Shown: one piece after another, positions 1 through 10,755 of the stretch
Layout of the letters: every line of letters starts with the position of its first letter
Position numbering within the stretch: position 1 is the first letter of the stretch
Source of the DNA: Vombatus ursinus
Taxonomy: Eukaryota; Chordata; Mammalia; Diprotodontia; Vombatidae
NCBI RefSeq assembly: GCF_900497805.2
Contig: NW_020954556.1
Coordinates: 34,029,312-34,093,311 of the forward strand
Direction: 5' to 3'
Length of the DNA stretch: 64,000 nt
Translations under genes and position numbers: made by a program
The notes under the pieces: model-generated
Seen by the model: the letters and a program-made list of their open reading frames with translations, nothing else
The model's database searches: none
Told to the model about the DNA's origin: nothing

Positions 1-196
1 CCTGAATTTCAACCCTGCCTCAGATACTTTCTAGCTAAACCTCTCTGTGTTTCTGTTTTCTCATCTGTAAAATGGGGGGAAATAATAGTACCTATGTACC
101 AGGGTTATTGTGAGGATAAAATGAGTGAACATATGTAAAGTCCTCTGCACACCTTGAAGAGCTGTACAAATGCTAGCTATTATCATCATTATTACC
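1..196 (+). repeat. MIR/CORE-SINE, cut by the window edge
   Basis: The order is that of a sense MIR: a tRNA-derived body, then the core with the TCATCTGTAAAATGGGG box near 62, then a stretch ending in TGCTAGCTATTATCATCA. The last part is the marsupial-type MIR 3' end. The 5' head lies outside the window. Confidence 0.8.
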
Positions 197-359
197 CTCC
201 AAACATATTTTCTTGGTTTTTGTAAATAGCTTCTCTCTTCAGAATTTCTGATCTCTCTGACACAGCTGGATTCTTTGTTCACTAACTTCTGATCTAGTTT
301 CTCATCTCTGGTTTCTAATGCTTCAAATTGGGAACTCCTCATGAATAGTGACTTGTCTC

Positions 360-1390
360 TGACTTAGGTGGAAGGTAATGAGATATGTTCCAGACAGTGC
401 AAAAGTCTAAATATGAGAGATGGGGTACTATGTACAAGGAACAGTAAGGTCAGGTTGACTGGACTGGAGAGTTTCAGGAATAATAAGTAATCAGTCTGTC
501 TAAAAATAGTATGGGGCAGGTTTTGACGACCTTTCAATGCAAAATTGAGGAAATTATATTTGATCCTAGAACTAGGATCAAATATTGAGCTACTATAGTT
601 TATTGACTATTAACATGAGCTTCAGGAAATCCCTTTGGCAGCTATTTGGAGGATGATCGCAGTGGGGAGAGACTTGAAACAGGGAACCAAAGTAGGTGAC
701 TATTGCAATAGTTCAAATGAAAGATGATGAAGCCTGAACTAAGGTTTTCCTTGTATGATTGAAGAAAATGAGACTGATGAAAGGGATATTTTGATAAATA
801 CACAACAAGATTTGGCAATTGATATCAAGGATGAGTTAGACTAAAAAGAAGGAATGAAAATCTATGTAACTAGCATAATGGCAGTACCCACTACAGACAT
901 AGGAAACTTAAAAGAAGGATGGGTTTGGGGTAAAAAGTAATGAAATAATGAGTTCTGTTTTTGGCATTTTGAGTTTGATTTAATTTCAGAAGTATCAAGT
1001 AGGCAGTTGGTGATGTGAGACTGGAGTTCAGGAAAGAGACTAGGGATGGAATTATAGATCTATGAGTAATCATCATGTTGTTGTTTAGTCATTTTCAGTC
1101 ATTTCCAACTCTTCCTGACCCCATTTGGAGTTTTCTTGGCAATGATACTGGAGTGGTTTGCCATTTCCTTCTCCAGTTCATTTAGCAGATAAGGAACTTA
1201 GGCAAACAGGGTTAAGTGACTTGCCCAGGATCACACAGCTAATAAGTGTCTGAAGCCAGATTTGAACTCAGGAAGATGAATCTTACTGACTCCAGGCCTG
1301 CTATTCTATCCACTGTGCTACCTAGGTGCCCTTAATCATCATAAAGCTGATAATTAAATTGATATGAGCTGTTGAGGTCACTCAGCTATG
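360..1390 (-). mobile_element. L2 LINE, ORF2 region, antisense, interrupted by a SINE
   Basis: The + strand reads as the reverse complement of the L2 reverse transcriptase region, including a part like GGCTATTGCAATAGTTCA near 697 and a TGAGTTTGATTT part near 969. The same landmarks recur in the L2 copies at 31, 36, 39.8 and 55 kb. The copy is heavily diverged. A MAR1-type SINE at 1077-1332 splits it, and L2-like sequence resumes after 1342. Confidence 0.65.
1077..1332 (-). mobile_element. MAR1-type SINE with RTE-like tail, exact TSD
   Basis: Read on the minus strand it has the tRNA-like head (GGCACCTAGGTAGCACAGTG), the central TGTGTGATCCTGGGCAAGTC box and the RTE/BovB-like tail (GGAAATGGCAAACCACTCCA). 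The 10 bp repeat TAATCATCAT lies at 1067-1076 and 1333-1342, so the ends are fixed. The tail resemblance suggests mobilisation by an RTE-clade LINE; that is family knowledge, not shown here. Confidence 0.9.
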
Positions 1391-1861
1391 TCAGCAGAAA
1401 GTTAACTCTGTAGCTTAATGCTTAAAAAAAGGTGCAAAGGACTTAAGTTCTCAGAGGGGGATGGATAATTTCTAGGGCATGACTACTTGGCTTCAGAGGG
1501 ATTAGTTCTATTGGCTATGCTGATTAGTTAAAAGAAAAGTTACTAGCTATGTTGATGGAGGGAGTATACTATCAACACACTTTCAGATCCTTCCAATATT
1601 CCTGTAGGCCATTTCCTGCAAGCAAATAATAAATTATTGCTCACTTATATTTAACATTTCTATCCATCAGTTTACTTATAAAGATGACACCCTGCTGATT
1701 GCATAAAGCTATGTAAAGATATAGGGGCTGCTCAGTGAGATTCATGAACAAAAAATGTCTAACAATCCACACTTAAAAAGATTAGATGGAGAAAGACTAT
1801 CGGTCAGACTAGGAGTTAGTCAGATGGGCAATCTGAGTAGTTAGCATATCAGAACACAATG
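1391..1861. other. unassigned sequence
   Basis: I recognise no repeat, reading frame or RNA gene here. It may hold further worn L2 sequence on its left side. Confidence 0.4.
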
Positions 1862-1993
1862 CATGCAGTATATGCAATATACATATAATATACACATGTC
1901 CATATACATTTACACACATATGTACATATACCTGTACAGATATTTGCACACATGCATATTTGTATACATACGCATATGTATGCATGCATGTGC
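1862..1993. repeat. TA/CA-rich microsatellite
   Basis: Imperfect alternating TATG/CATA units. Reading frames on both strands here are side effects of the repeat and give Tyr/His/Ile-rich nonsense. Confidence 0.85.
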
Positions 1994-2540
1994 AGCTAGT
2001 ATATGGGTCCCAGCTGGAGCCAGTGCAAGTAGAGTTCTTGCTAGTAATAGCAAATATCCAAAGGAGAATTTTGAAGGCTGAAGTAGATCAGGGTTCCATG
2101 GGAACAACAGTTGAACATGGGTCAGTCAGTCTTGAGAGACAGTCAAGCTCCACAATCTGAGGCCCTCCCTGTAGGGTTAAGATTAGGGGAGAGTGTGCCC
2201 AGGGAGCTGGATTTGGCAGCCCACTTTGTATGTCACTCTTATCTTTCCTATAGATCTTTCCAGCTGAGATTGGTGCCACTCTTCTTCTTTACCCTCCCCC
2301 AGTAAGGATTGGTGCAGTGAGTAGAGTATCTCCCTCCCCACTTCCATCCCCAAAGTCTCATCTATCCATGCTGTAGGGTGGGTGGAGGCAGCAGTGGGGT
2401 CCAAGGACAGTAATTAATCACTGTTTGAATAAAACAAAGCATTGTAAGGGGCAGGGGCAAGTGTTGATGTGATTTAATTTCTATCTACTATATTGAATGT
2501 TCATGAAAAAGTTTAATGAAGACTGGACAAATGGTAGGAG
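1994..2540. other. unassigned sequence
   Basis: A more GC-rich stretch than its surroundings with several short overlapping frames on both strands. None resembles a known domain. No recognisable repeat. Confidence 0.4.
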
Positions 2541-2940
2541 TACACACACACATACACACACACACATACATGCACACACAGATATTTTGTGTGTACAAAC
2601 AGCATACATGTGTAATATATATCATATATTACACCTCTGCAATATGTTATACAGGTGTAATATGCCACATCATAATGGTATAATAGATTGAATATCACTC
2701 TGGTGTAATATGTATTATTATACCTGCATAACAAGATATTACATGATAATTTACTTATTCAGTGTGATGACTCACTTATTAACATAGAATGTCACTTATT
2801 ACTTGTGTTATGTCACATTATGTACATATTATGTGTTATATATAATTTATACATATATAGAGTATGTATATATGCACCTAATGTATACATCTAGAATGAG
2901 TACATATTTGTATACATATATACATATACATACATGCTTA
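2541..2940. repeat. CA microsatellite followed by hairpin-rich AT tract
   Basis: A CA/TACA run at 2541-2580 leads into about 350 bases of AT-rich sequence with repeated GTGTAATAT words. At 2610-2634 two perfect 11 bp inverted arms (GTGTAATATAT) enclose a 3-base loop. Confidence 0.75.
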
Positions 2941-3590
2941 CCATTAGATAAATTTTAAATTTCTTTTCTATTGGCTACAGTATAGCCACTTTATTTTTAA
3001 AGAATTCACATAAGGAGCTGAAGCTTTTTCTCTTTGTGGAATTTAGTTGAGACGTATAAAAATTTAACCCAGTTGACAAACTGATTAGTAATAAAGGATG
3101 TACTGGTTCAACTTTGTTTACTTATGATGAGCTTTCCTGGCTTGTTGTAAATTCCAGAACAGATCCCCTGAACAATTTTTAATTTTATTAGATGTAGATC
3201 TTCCTCTCCTGCTATCAGTTCTTTGGTGTGTAAATCTGTACTTTTCCTTTTGCCTCTGTAAAAATTCCAATTATATTCATACTGCCTATAAAAGATGACT
3301 GAAAATGCCCCTTGGTCTTTGTTTACCATGGAACTGAGCTCCAAACATATAATAAACTAGTTATTAAATGAGCCTGCATGTTTATAAGTATGACTGGCAA
3401 CAGTTCCTGTCAATAAATCTCTGAATACTTTCTTTTCTGGGAATTAGGAAAAATAGAAAAGGGGGCTCATCAAGCCAAACTCTACAAAAATGTAGCAGAA
3501 ACTGCTTGGAGTTAAGAGGCCAGCATAGATACTTTGGATTTTTTTATTACATGAGAAATGTGAGAATAGAGAGGGACTAGAAAAGTATAG
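2941..3590. other. unassigned sequence
   Basis: No repeat family, gene or RNA recognised. A 78-codon antisense frame at 3108-3344 has no recognisable domain and is within chance length. Confidence 0.4.
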
Positions 3591-3592
3591 GA

Positions 3593-3842
3593 GAACAGCT
3601 AGGTGGTGAATTGGATAGAGTGTGAAGCCTAGAGTCAGGAAGACTAATCTTCCTGAGTTCAAATCTGACCTTAGATACTTTTTAGCTCTGTGACCCTGGG
3701 CCAACTTAACCCTGTTTGGCTCAATTTCCTCATCTGTAAAATAAGCCAGAGAAGAAAATGGCAAACCACTCTTTTATCTTTGCCAAGAAAATTCCAAGTG
3801 GGGTCACAAAGAGTCAGATGTTAGGGAAAACAACTGAACAAA
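3593..3842 (+). mobile_element. MAR1-type SINE with RTE-like tail
   Basis: Sense copy: head CAGCTAGGTGGTGAATTGG, central CTGTGACCCTGGGCCAACTT, CATCTGTAAAATAAGCC core, then the RTE-like tail with GAAAATGGCAAACCACTC and GGGGTCACAAAGAGTCAG. No clear TSD seen. Confidence 0.85.
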
Positions 3843-4710
3843 AGATATGTACAAAAACTCTGAACGGGAGAATGAGGGTCGAGGATAGACAAAAAGAGAG
3901 GATGGATAATGGAGAGAATTGAAAAAGAGAAATCTTCTCTGGAAAGGGGTGTGAAAAAGAAATTTTAAAAAGTGAACAGGGTGGGCAGCTAGGTGGTGCA
4001 GTAGATAAAGCTCTGGCCTTGGAGTCAGGAGGACATGAGTTCAAATCCAGCCTCAGACACTTGACACTTACTAGCGATGTGACCCTGGGCAAGTCACTTA
4101 ACCTCACTTGCCTCACTAAAAAAAAAAAAAAAAAAAAAATGAACAGGATTAGTTGAAGGGAAGGAGAAGAAAAAGGAATACACTTGTTTGAGGGGGGAAA
4201 AAGGTAGGGGAATAATTAAGTAACCAGCAAACAAAAAGCATGAAAGTAAAATAAACTAATAAGCAAAATTCCAAAGAGAAAGGGATGGAGAGTGAGGAGG
4301 AGAGCAGATTACACTAAAGTAACTGAAGAGTCATAATACTGGATTTTGAGTAAAAGAAGGGATAAAATTGAAAAAAAAATATTAGAGACAAATGGAGGAA
4401 AACTTAAAACTAACTCATAACTTTGAATGTGAATGAATTAATCTAATAAAATGAAGAAGTGACAGACTGGATAAATAAACAGAACCCTACAATCTGTTGC
4501 TTACAAGAAATTCATGTAAAACTGAGGGGATGGGAAAAAAATTACTATGCATCAAAAGAATCCAAAAAAGTAGTTGTAATCATGCTCTCTGCCTTTTTTG
4601 GCCTTTAAAACATGATTTTTGACATGAGATAGCTCTGTGGAAGGGGGAGGGTTAGTGGGGGAAATAAAACAATGTAAAAATCAAAAGGTATCAATAAAAT
4701 TATTTTAAAA
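3843..4710 (+). mobile_element. worn L1 fragment (inter-ORF to ORF2 start), SINE inside
   Basis: A purine-rich inter-ORF stretch is followed near 4410-4530 by sequence matching the start of L1 ORF2: GAATGTGAATGAATTAATC, then an ACAATCTGTTGCTTACAAG part that encodes the CLQETH-like motif of the endonuclease. From about 4600 the text changes to a G-rich then A-rich 3'-tail-like sequence, so most of ORF2 is missing. The 3' assignment is less sure than the ORF2 start. Confidence 0.6.
3981..4139 (+). mobile_element. poly(A)-tailed tRNA SINE, 8 bp TSD
   Basis: The head is GTGGGCAGCTAGGTGGTGCA, followed by GGAGTCAGGAGGACATGAG and GTGACCCTGGGCAAGTCACT, and it ends in about 22 A. TGAACAGG is repeated at 3973-3980 and 4140-4147. 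The tail marks L1-type mobilisation, and the copy is little diverged from others of its type. It interrupts an L1 relic. Confidence 0.92.
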
Positions 4711-6577
4711 TAAGTTTTAGTTGTAAAATTAAGTATTTTCATTTATTTTCTATGAAAATTCTTCATCTGCAAAATAAAGTGGTTTGAACTATAAACCTAT
4801 GTCAATACAAAACTGGTCATGGAACTGCTTACCTCCACCACTTTCACTCACCATAGAAATAATCAGCTTCCCAATATATCAATATCACCTGACATATTAT
4901 TTTCCTTTAAAAGGAGCAACTCTTTAATATTGATTTTAATGGTAGATCTGCTCTTCATGGATTGTAACTGGAATCACTAACCATGGTCCTTAATTGAAGT
5001 CCTTTGTTGATTTTGGAGGAACTGAGCAATTGGTATAGGAAAAGATAATGATGGTAGTCACTGAAGACTCTTACTATTGATTCTTTTCTACCTTCTTCAC
5101 TTGTATTCATAAAGTACAGGAGTGAGCTTTCCTCTACTATATAAAAAAAATCCTTTGTATTGGGAAGACCCAGTTCTTTTCTTTATTCACTCACATGACA
5201 AAATTTGCAGATTGCGTACTGGAATCATTTTCTCCCCTGTTTATACTTTTGTGTTGAATGAACTCATATGTGTAAGATATACCAAAGTATTGATTAGTCT
5301 ACAAGAACAGGGGACTGAATATTTGACTATTTGCTGCACCTATTTACATGGCATTCTTTAAAGTTCTAACATTGCCTTAGGAGAGTGAACAGTAAAGAAC
5401 TGACTTAGAAATTCAGGTCATGAGCAAGTTGAGCAGCTTTATTTTTTTTCCCTATTTTCCTACCCTCAGTTCTGGGAAATATAAATATGAAATGTTTTAC
5501 AGACAACAGCCAACATCATAAAAGGAGACCCCGATTTCAATTTAGTAAGTAATAAGTTTACAAGGCTAGCCACGGAATAAGCCAAAATTGCTCCTTCCTC
5601 CCTCTCCCACTTCATTCTTTCCTTTTTTTCCATTCACCTGCCAACTATTTATAATACTCTAAGATCTCAAAGCATTGAGATATAGGATCAGAGGCAACAG
5701 ATAGCACCTTGTATGCACACCTACTATTGCCCTTGATTCTCTTAGGAGTGAGGAAAATGCTAAAGGATCACCAGTATACCTCAGGTATGAAACTTTTCCT
5801 ATATATAGAAAAATATGGGAAACCATGTTGATACATTTCCATGACTTGCACCCACATGTGATACTTTGTGAGACCTGGGTCTCAATGAGATATACAACCT
5901 GGTTTCTCCTTTTATAAAGGGAAGCTCTGAGTTAGCCAGTAACCACGTTCTCTGCTACGCTATCCACGGCTATGCTATTGTAACTGCAAATTTTCTTCAA
6001 TAATCAATTATGTATTCTATTTTATTTCTCTGGTGTGACCTCTAGATGACCCAAAATAAACCATTTAGAATGCATTTGTAGCTAAATATCATGGAAAGAG
6101 AATAGGAGAATATGATTACTTTTCCTATCCCTATATGTGCCAATGAAACCCAAAACAGGTCATCTTTACAGAGTCCCAAGGCTAAGTACAGCCTGTTGTT
6201 TCATCTTCCTTTTCTCAAAATAGAGTCAAAGGTCACATCACTATCCCTTGTGGCAATTTCTAGAAATTTCAGCTAGGGAAATATTGATATCGGAAAACTC
6301 ATTCTATATTATTCCCTTGGGCCACTATCATGTGTCCTGACACAAGAGCTTCTATTGCCTAGGAGGTGTCCTTATAAGAAACTTGAATAAATCACTTATA
6401 ATCTTAAAAAAATTAAATAGCATCACAGTGAAGTGGAATGGGGCTAGATAGGACTCAACATGGTTTTATATTTTTATCTGTTTCATGAGCTGACATTATC
6501 CAAAAATAGACCTTATGGACTTGGTCAATTGATCCCTTATTGATCTACTGGTGAGACTCCAGGCACTTGTAATCAGG
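4711..6577. other. long repeat-poor stretch, nothing recognised
   Basis: About 1.9 kb in which I see no dispersed repeat, gene or RNA. The longest frame (79 codons at 5122-5361) has no recognisable domain. Composition is ordinary AT-rich intergenic or intronic DNA. Confidence 0.5.
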
Positions 6578-6662
6578 ACTGTATGCATTTACATATATGT
6601 ATATGTATGTATACACACACACACACGTACATATATATGAATATACGTATACATACATAAAA
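6578..6662. repeat. TA/CA microsatellite
   Basis: Alternating TATG, CACA and TACA units between ordinary flanks. Confidence 0.85.
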
Positions 6663-6849
6663 TCTTTCATCTATCTTCATTCTAGAATCTAGCCATATAT
6701 TTTTTTAAATTCCATTTTTTCAATTAAAAAACTATCCCCCTCCCTTTATTATGAGACCATTAAAGTACTAATCTGCATAGGAAAGAAATTAATATGTATG
6801 TTATAGTCCATATGAAGAATCATCTCACCAGATAAGAACTGAGCAAGGT

Positions 6850-7062
6850 ACAAAATGGCAAAAGACTTCAACTTTGAGTCACATTTCCTGGGTTTGAGTC
6901 CTGGATCTGCCACTTACTAAGTTGTGTGACCTTGGACAAGGCATACCCTCTTTCTGGATTTCATTTCTTCTCCCTGTAAAATGAAGGGACCAAATTGTAT
7001 GATACTTGGAAGGGAAACAATCTCTTCCAGATAAAACATTCTGTGAGTCTGCAATTCTGTTT
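6850..7062 (+). repeat. MIR/THER1-like SINE
   Basis: Sense copy with GGGTTTGAGTCCTGGATCTG, GTGTGACCTTGGACAAG and a CTGTAAAATGAAGGGACC core. The 3' part (TTCTGTGAGTCTGCAATTCT) is of the THER1 type. Confidence 0.75.
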
Positions 7063-8056
7063 TGACTATTAATAATACTGTCCAAATTAGGGAAAAACAA
7101 ATAAGTGTTAGTGACTAATTAATATCAAATGAGCCTTAATACTTGGAAAGAAACTTCCTTGCAGTGTAAAAAAAAATCACTTTTAATTTTAATCATGCAA
7201 AACAGGAAAAAATTGAATAATGAATCCATTAGAAATTTCTTCAATCATACTTCTATGGATTTGGAAAATTCAGAAAGAAGACAGACCTTACTTCTTTAGG
7301 GGCATAGAGTTGCCCATTTTGTTTTGCTTAATCCAAAGCTAATAGCTTTAATGGATTTTAAGCTCTTTGAATGAAGAAGAGATTACATATTCAAAAAAGA
7401 CTTTGAAAAGTTAAAAAATGCATAATTCTTTTTAGCTCATTTAGGGCACTTATGTTCTGTTTTTTATTATTGTAGGATTAACCTCCCTCAAAAATGGCAA
7501 GCTGCTTATGAGCAGGAACCATTATCATCTTTGTATCAGTTTGCGGTACCTTGATTGTTTTCTTGGAGGGAGAGGGACACCAAAGAGCAAGAAAGTGGTT
7601 GATATTATGTAGCCTTTTAAATTTTTATTTATTTATTTTTACTGTGGAAACGAAAAATTAGTCAACAACCCAAATGGAGAGAGCTGAACCATGTCTCACA
7701 TGTGTATAACTACTCTTTATTTATGTAATTGGCCCAGGCTGTGTTTGTATTGCTACTGCACCTGGGGTCCAGAAACAAACAAACAAAAAATTCGTGAGAG
7801 GAGCACAAAAAGGTATAGGTTTGAATAGAAGCCTTTTCTGCCTGGGAGAGGATTTTGCTATGAATAATGTAGAGAATAGAGGCCTGTGTACAGAAGGGAA
7901 GATAAATCCTAGAATATATAGCCCTCAAATACTATTTGACCGTCCGAGTAAAGGGGGCCCAGATGTGTTAATCTTCATCTGTTAGGCAGTGAAACCAATT
8001 GCATAAATAAGGATAGTTCAGATGAGCCACTATAAGTAGTTACCTGAATTGTTTTT
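7063..8056. other. unassigned sequence
   Basis: No gene or dispersed repeat recognised, apart from a short TTTA run near 7620-7640 and a weak L2-tail-like text near 7495-7550. Confidence 0.4.
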
Positions 8057-8420
8057 CAGAATTTCATAGTTAGAAGGGACCTCAGTAATCTAGCCTGGAT
8101 TATTAATGATAATCCCCTCTATAATATACTCAGAAGAGTATCCATCTGTCCTTTGCTTAAAGACCTCCAGTTAAGGGAAAGTAAATCCCTAATTTTGCAG
8201 GCAACCCCTTCCACTCTTGTATAGCTCATATTGCTGCTAACATTTTTACTGTTTGTTTTTGTTGCTCTTATTTCCTCTGACTTCAAGCCTAAACTGGTCT
8301 CTTTGCAACTTTGACCCATTATTCCTAGGCCTGCTATCTGGGACCAAACAGAGAATGTCCAGTCCCACTTCCAGGTGATATTACTTCCAATATTTGAAGA
8401 AAGCTATCCAGTCTTGAGAT
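8057..8420 (-). mobile_element. CR1/L3-clade LINE 3' part, antisense
   Basis: The + strand starts with the reversed CR1 3' end (AGAATTTCATAGTTAGAAGG) and continues through text such as AAAGACCTCCAGTTAAGGG and ACTTTGACCCATTATTCCTA, which recur in the copies at 22, 51 and 54 kb. Diverged and 5'-truncated. Confidence 0.7.
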
Positions 8421-8755
8421 CAACGTGGAAGGTGAGTTGAGATAGAGGTTTTCATAGATGGGCACTTTGTAATCTCCAAAAGGCATGCTGGAGGCTCCTG
8501 AGAGAGACTCAGGTCCTAAAACTAGAGTAAAACCAGAGCTGCCACTCGGCCAAGGTGAAGAGGTCTTTGTCCTAGGATTTGAGGTATCAATGAGGTTCCT
8601 GGGAGAAAAGCACACTTCATCTCCTCTGTGGACTGCACAAAGTTGTCCCTGTTCCTCATTGTCCATCACTTTGTGGGCTGAAGAGGTGAAAAAATCATTA
8701 GGAAAGGGTGTAGACATATGGCTGCTCACTGGTAGAAAATGTGGATGGTTTCTAC
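8421..8755 (-). other. repeat-free pocket with a 131-codon open frame
   Basis: An antisense frame spans 8334-8729 and includes the stretch AHKVMDNEEQGQLCAV. A polypyrimidine tract ending in CAG lies just before that stretch on the minus strand, as at a splice acceptor. The other strand is open for 102 codons in the same place, which points to base composition as much as to coding. I recognise no family, so it could be a lost exon, a pseudogene scrap or chance. Confidence 0.2.
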
Positions 8756-8961
8756 CAATAGTGTCAAACTCACATAGAAACAGAGGTCACTAAACCACAC
8801 ATAAGGATCCCTGTGGGCTTCATATTGACTTAGAAAACCATACATGTTTATATATTTATTTTTTCTTATTAATCAACACATTAAAATTAGATGGGAACTT
8901 CATTTTAATCTGGTTTGGGCTGTACTAGAGAGTATTATGGGCTGCATGTTTCACACCTCTG
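8756..8961 (+). mobile_element. hAT-type non-autonomous DNA element
   Basis: The ends are inverted: the left end reads CAATAGTGTCAAAC and the right end reads GTTTCACACCTCTG. The interior (GGATCCCTGTGGGC, ATATTGACTTAGAAAACCA, TTTTAATCTGGTTTGGGC) recurs at 28855-29040. The flanking 8-mers no longer match well, so the copy is old. Confidence 0.7.
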
Positions 8962-9013
8962 TTTTAAACCATATTCTAATATGTCCACCCTTAGGGAGAT
9001 GAGCAGTTGAGTC

Positions 9014-9190
9014 AGTGCGGTTCAGTGAAAAAAGTTTTGGATAAAGAAACTGAATTCCTGAGCTCAAAACCTACTTCTATCATTTAATGTTTATTTGACC
9101 TTGGGCAAATCACTCTCTTGGACTCAGTTTCTTCATCTATATAATTAGGGAGTATATGACCTCAGAAATCCTGTCCACCTCTAAATGTAT
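9014..9190 (+). repeat. THER1/MIR-like SINE
   Basis: Sense copy with TTTGACCTTGGGCAAATCAC, CAGTTTCTTCATCTATAT and the THER1-type tail ATGACCTCAGAAATCCTGTC. Confidence 0.75.
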
Positions 9191-9208
9191 CTATTGCTTT
9201 GTTTTGTG

Positions 9209-9210
<2 letters not shown>

Positions 9211-9250
<40 letters not shown>
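9211..9250. repeat. CT microsatellite
   Basis: A nearly pure CT run of about 36 bases. Confidence 0.95.
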
Positions 9251-9251
<1 letters not shown>

Positions 9252-9393
9252 TTCCCCCCTTTACCTAGATTAGTGAATGACTTCTCCTTATGGTTACATA
9301 CAGGTTGAAATTCCTTGTCTCTTAAATATTTCCAAATGAGAGCTGCAATTCTTTTCCAGAGAAGGCTAGTCCCTCTCATGGTAGTTCCCTGGA

Positions 9394-9590
9394 AGGCAAC
9401 TAGGTGGCCAATGGATAGAGTGCTGGACTTGGATTCCATAAGAACTGAGTTCAGATTCTTACTTGCTATGTGACTTTGAGCAAGTCCTTTAATCCATCTC
9501 AGCTTTCACTTTTTCATCTATAAGACGAAGCTGTTGGATTTGATGAATTCTAATGTCCCTTGCAATTCTAAATCTGTGTTCAATGATGTT
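9394..9590 (+). mobile_element. tRNA-headed SINE with THER1-like tail
   Basis: The head GGCAACTAGGTGGCCAATGG is of the marsupial SINE type; the body GTGACTTTGAGCAAGTCC is followed by a THER1-like tail (CCCTTGCAATTCTAAATCTG) rather than a poly(A) or RTE tail. Tail exchange between SINE families is the likely reason. Confidence 0.7.
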
Positions 9591-9843
9591 GCTAATCCTG
9601 ATGGCTCCTTTAGGGACCAGGTAAATAAAAGTACACCTCATACTCAATGCAGTCCCTGTCTAGAAGGCCCAGGCCTTAAAGTAGCTTTATTTCTTCTTCT
9701 GTGCAGTTACCCCCACCTCCAGAGATTAGTCTCTGCACTGTAAGAGGGAGGGGCCACCAACTATTTCTGTCCCTGGGGAAAAATTCCTAGTTAGACCTTT
9801 CCCCCAAATCCAAGCATTTCAGATCACCAGCTATCTTGGGAGC

Positions 9844-10020
9844 ATTCAATCAACAAAAGTATTTATTAAAAGCCTGATTTATGCCAGACACTGTGCTATT
9901 CATTAGGGATAAAAATAAAAATAATGAAACAGTCCCTATCACTAAGGAGAGAAGAGACATCACATACTTATCTTCTATATAGAGAAAATAAATATAAACA
10001 AAATCACAAAGCAGTTCAAT
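9844..10020 (-). mobile_element. L2 3' end, antisense
   Basis: It begins with the reversed L2 terminus (TCAATCAACAAAAGTATTTA), then GCCAGACACTGTGCTATTCA and an AACAGTCCCTATC stretch, the usual order of an antisense L2 3' UTR. Confidence 0.75.
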
Positions 10021-10159
10021 ACCAGGTAGTTTTCAAGGGATAACATTAGCTTTCAAGGGTTGGTGTGAGTCAGTATTCTTCATGGAGAGCAAGGGTTCTT
10101 AACCTTTGTTGTGTCCCTTTGGTGGACTGGTAAATCCAGTAGACTGGTTCTTGGGATAA

Positions 10160-10535
10160 TGCTATTAAATACATAAAATAAAATACGTATGAAAATGTAT
10201 TGAAATTTAATTACACATACATGCTTTGCACACAAACATGTAACATATAACATATGTGTATATGGATGTGTACGATATATGTATATGTAAACATGTGTGT
10301 ATATGTATGCATAGTCTATATATGCATGTGTATAAGTATACATATATAGACATATAAGCTATATATTTGTAAATATACATGTGCATGTATATATGTTCAA
10401 ATTTTACTATGTGTATACTTACACATATATGTGAACACATATTCACAATATATTTATGCACTATATATGCATTTATGTGTATTACATATACATATATGTG
10501 TCTATAACACATGTTATCATGTGTGCATATACATG
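10160..10535. repeat. degenerate TATG/TACA microsatellite
   Basis: Imperfect alternating purine-pyrimidine units. A 155-codon antisense frame across it is an artefact of the repeat (Tyr/Ile/His/Cys only). Confidence 0.8.
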
Positions 10536-10539
10536 ACCC

Positions 10540-10665
10540 TGGAGGAATGATGCTGATGACTTTGCTTTGCTCTGCCTCACTTAACTCCAATTCACAAGTC
10601 AAGATATAAGTCTCCTGATTTCGTTGATGCTCTTTGAAAATGAAGGGCAAACAACAATATACATA
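10540..10665 (+). mobile_element. marsupial SINE-like repeat ending in GAAGGGCAAACAAC
   Basis: GATGCTGATGACTTTGCTTT, CTCACTTAACTCCAATTCAC and TTTGAAAATGAAGGGCAAAC appear in order. The same family lies in reverse at 28506-28830. I cannot name the family with certainty. Confidence 0.6.
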
Positions 10666-10755
10666 AATGCACATATATTATATACATTTGTAGTATACAT
10701 CCACATATTTAAATGTTTCTTCACATTCACAGATCCCAGGTTAAAAATTCTAAAA

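Larger units (their letters stand above)
10089..10752. mobile_element. hAT-like DNA element enlarged by a microsatellite and a SINE
   Basis: The left end (AGGGTTCTTAACC) and right end (GGTTAAAAATTCT) are inverted copies. Next to the left end lies GTGTCCCTTTGGTGGACTGG and later ATACATAAAATAAAATACG, both typical of this family. The interior is mostly replaced by a TA/TG microsatellite (about 10205-10535) and a SINE-like piece. Confidence 0.6.

Noticed and set aside
3981-4060. tRNA-like sequence, possible tRNA gene
   Set aside because: The tRNA-like head is the 5' part of a SINE with poly(A) tail and TSD. The same holds at 25141, 27271, 31356 and 34853. No cloverleaf gene without a SINE body was seen.
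10207-10674. 155-codon antisense open frame, the longest in the window
   Set aside because: It lies mostly in a TA/TG microsatellite and is almost entirely Tyr, Ile, His, Cys and Val; simple repeats lacking stop codons produce this.
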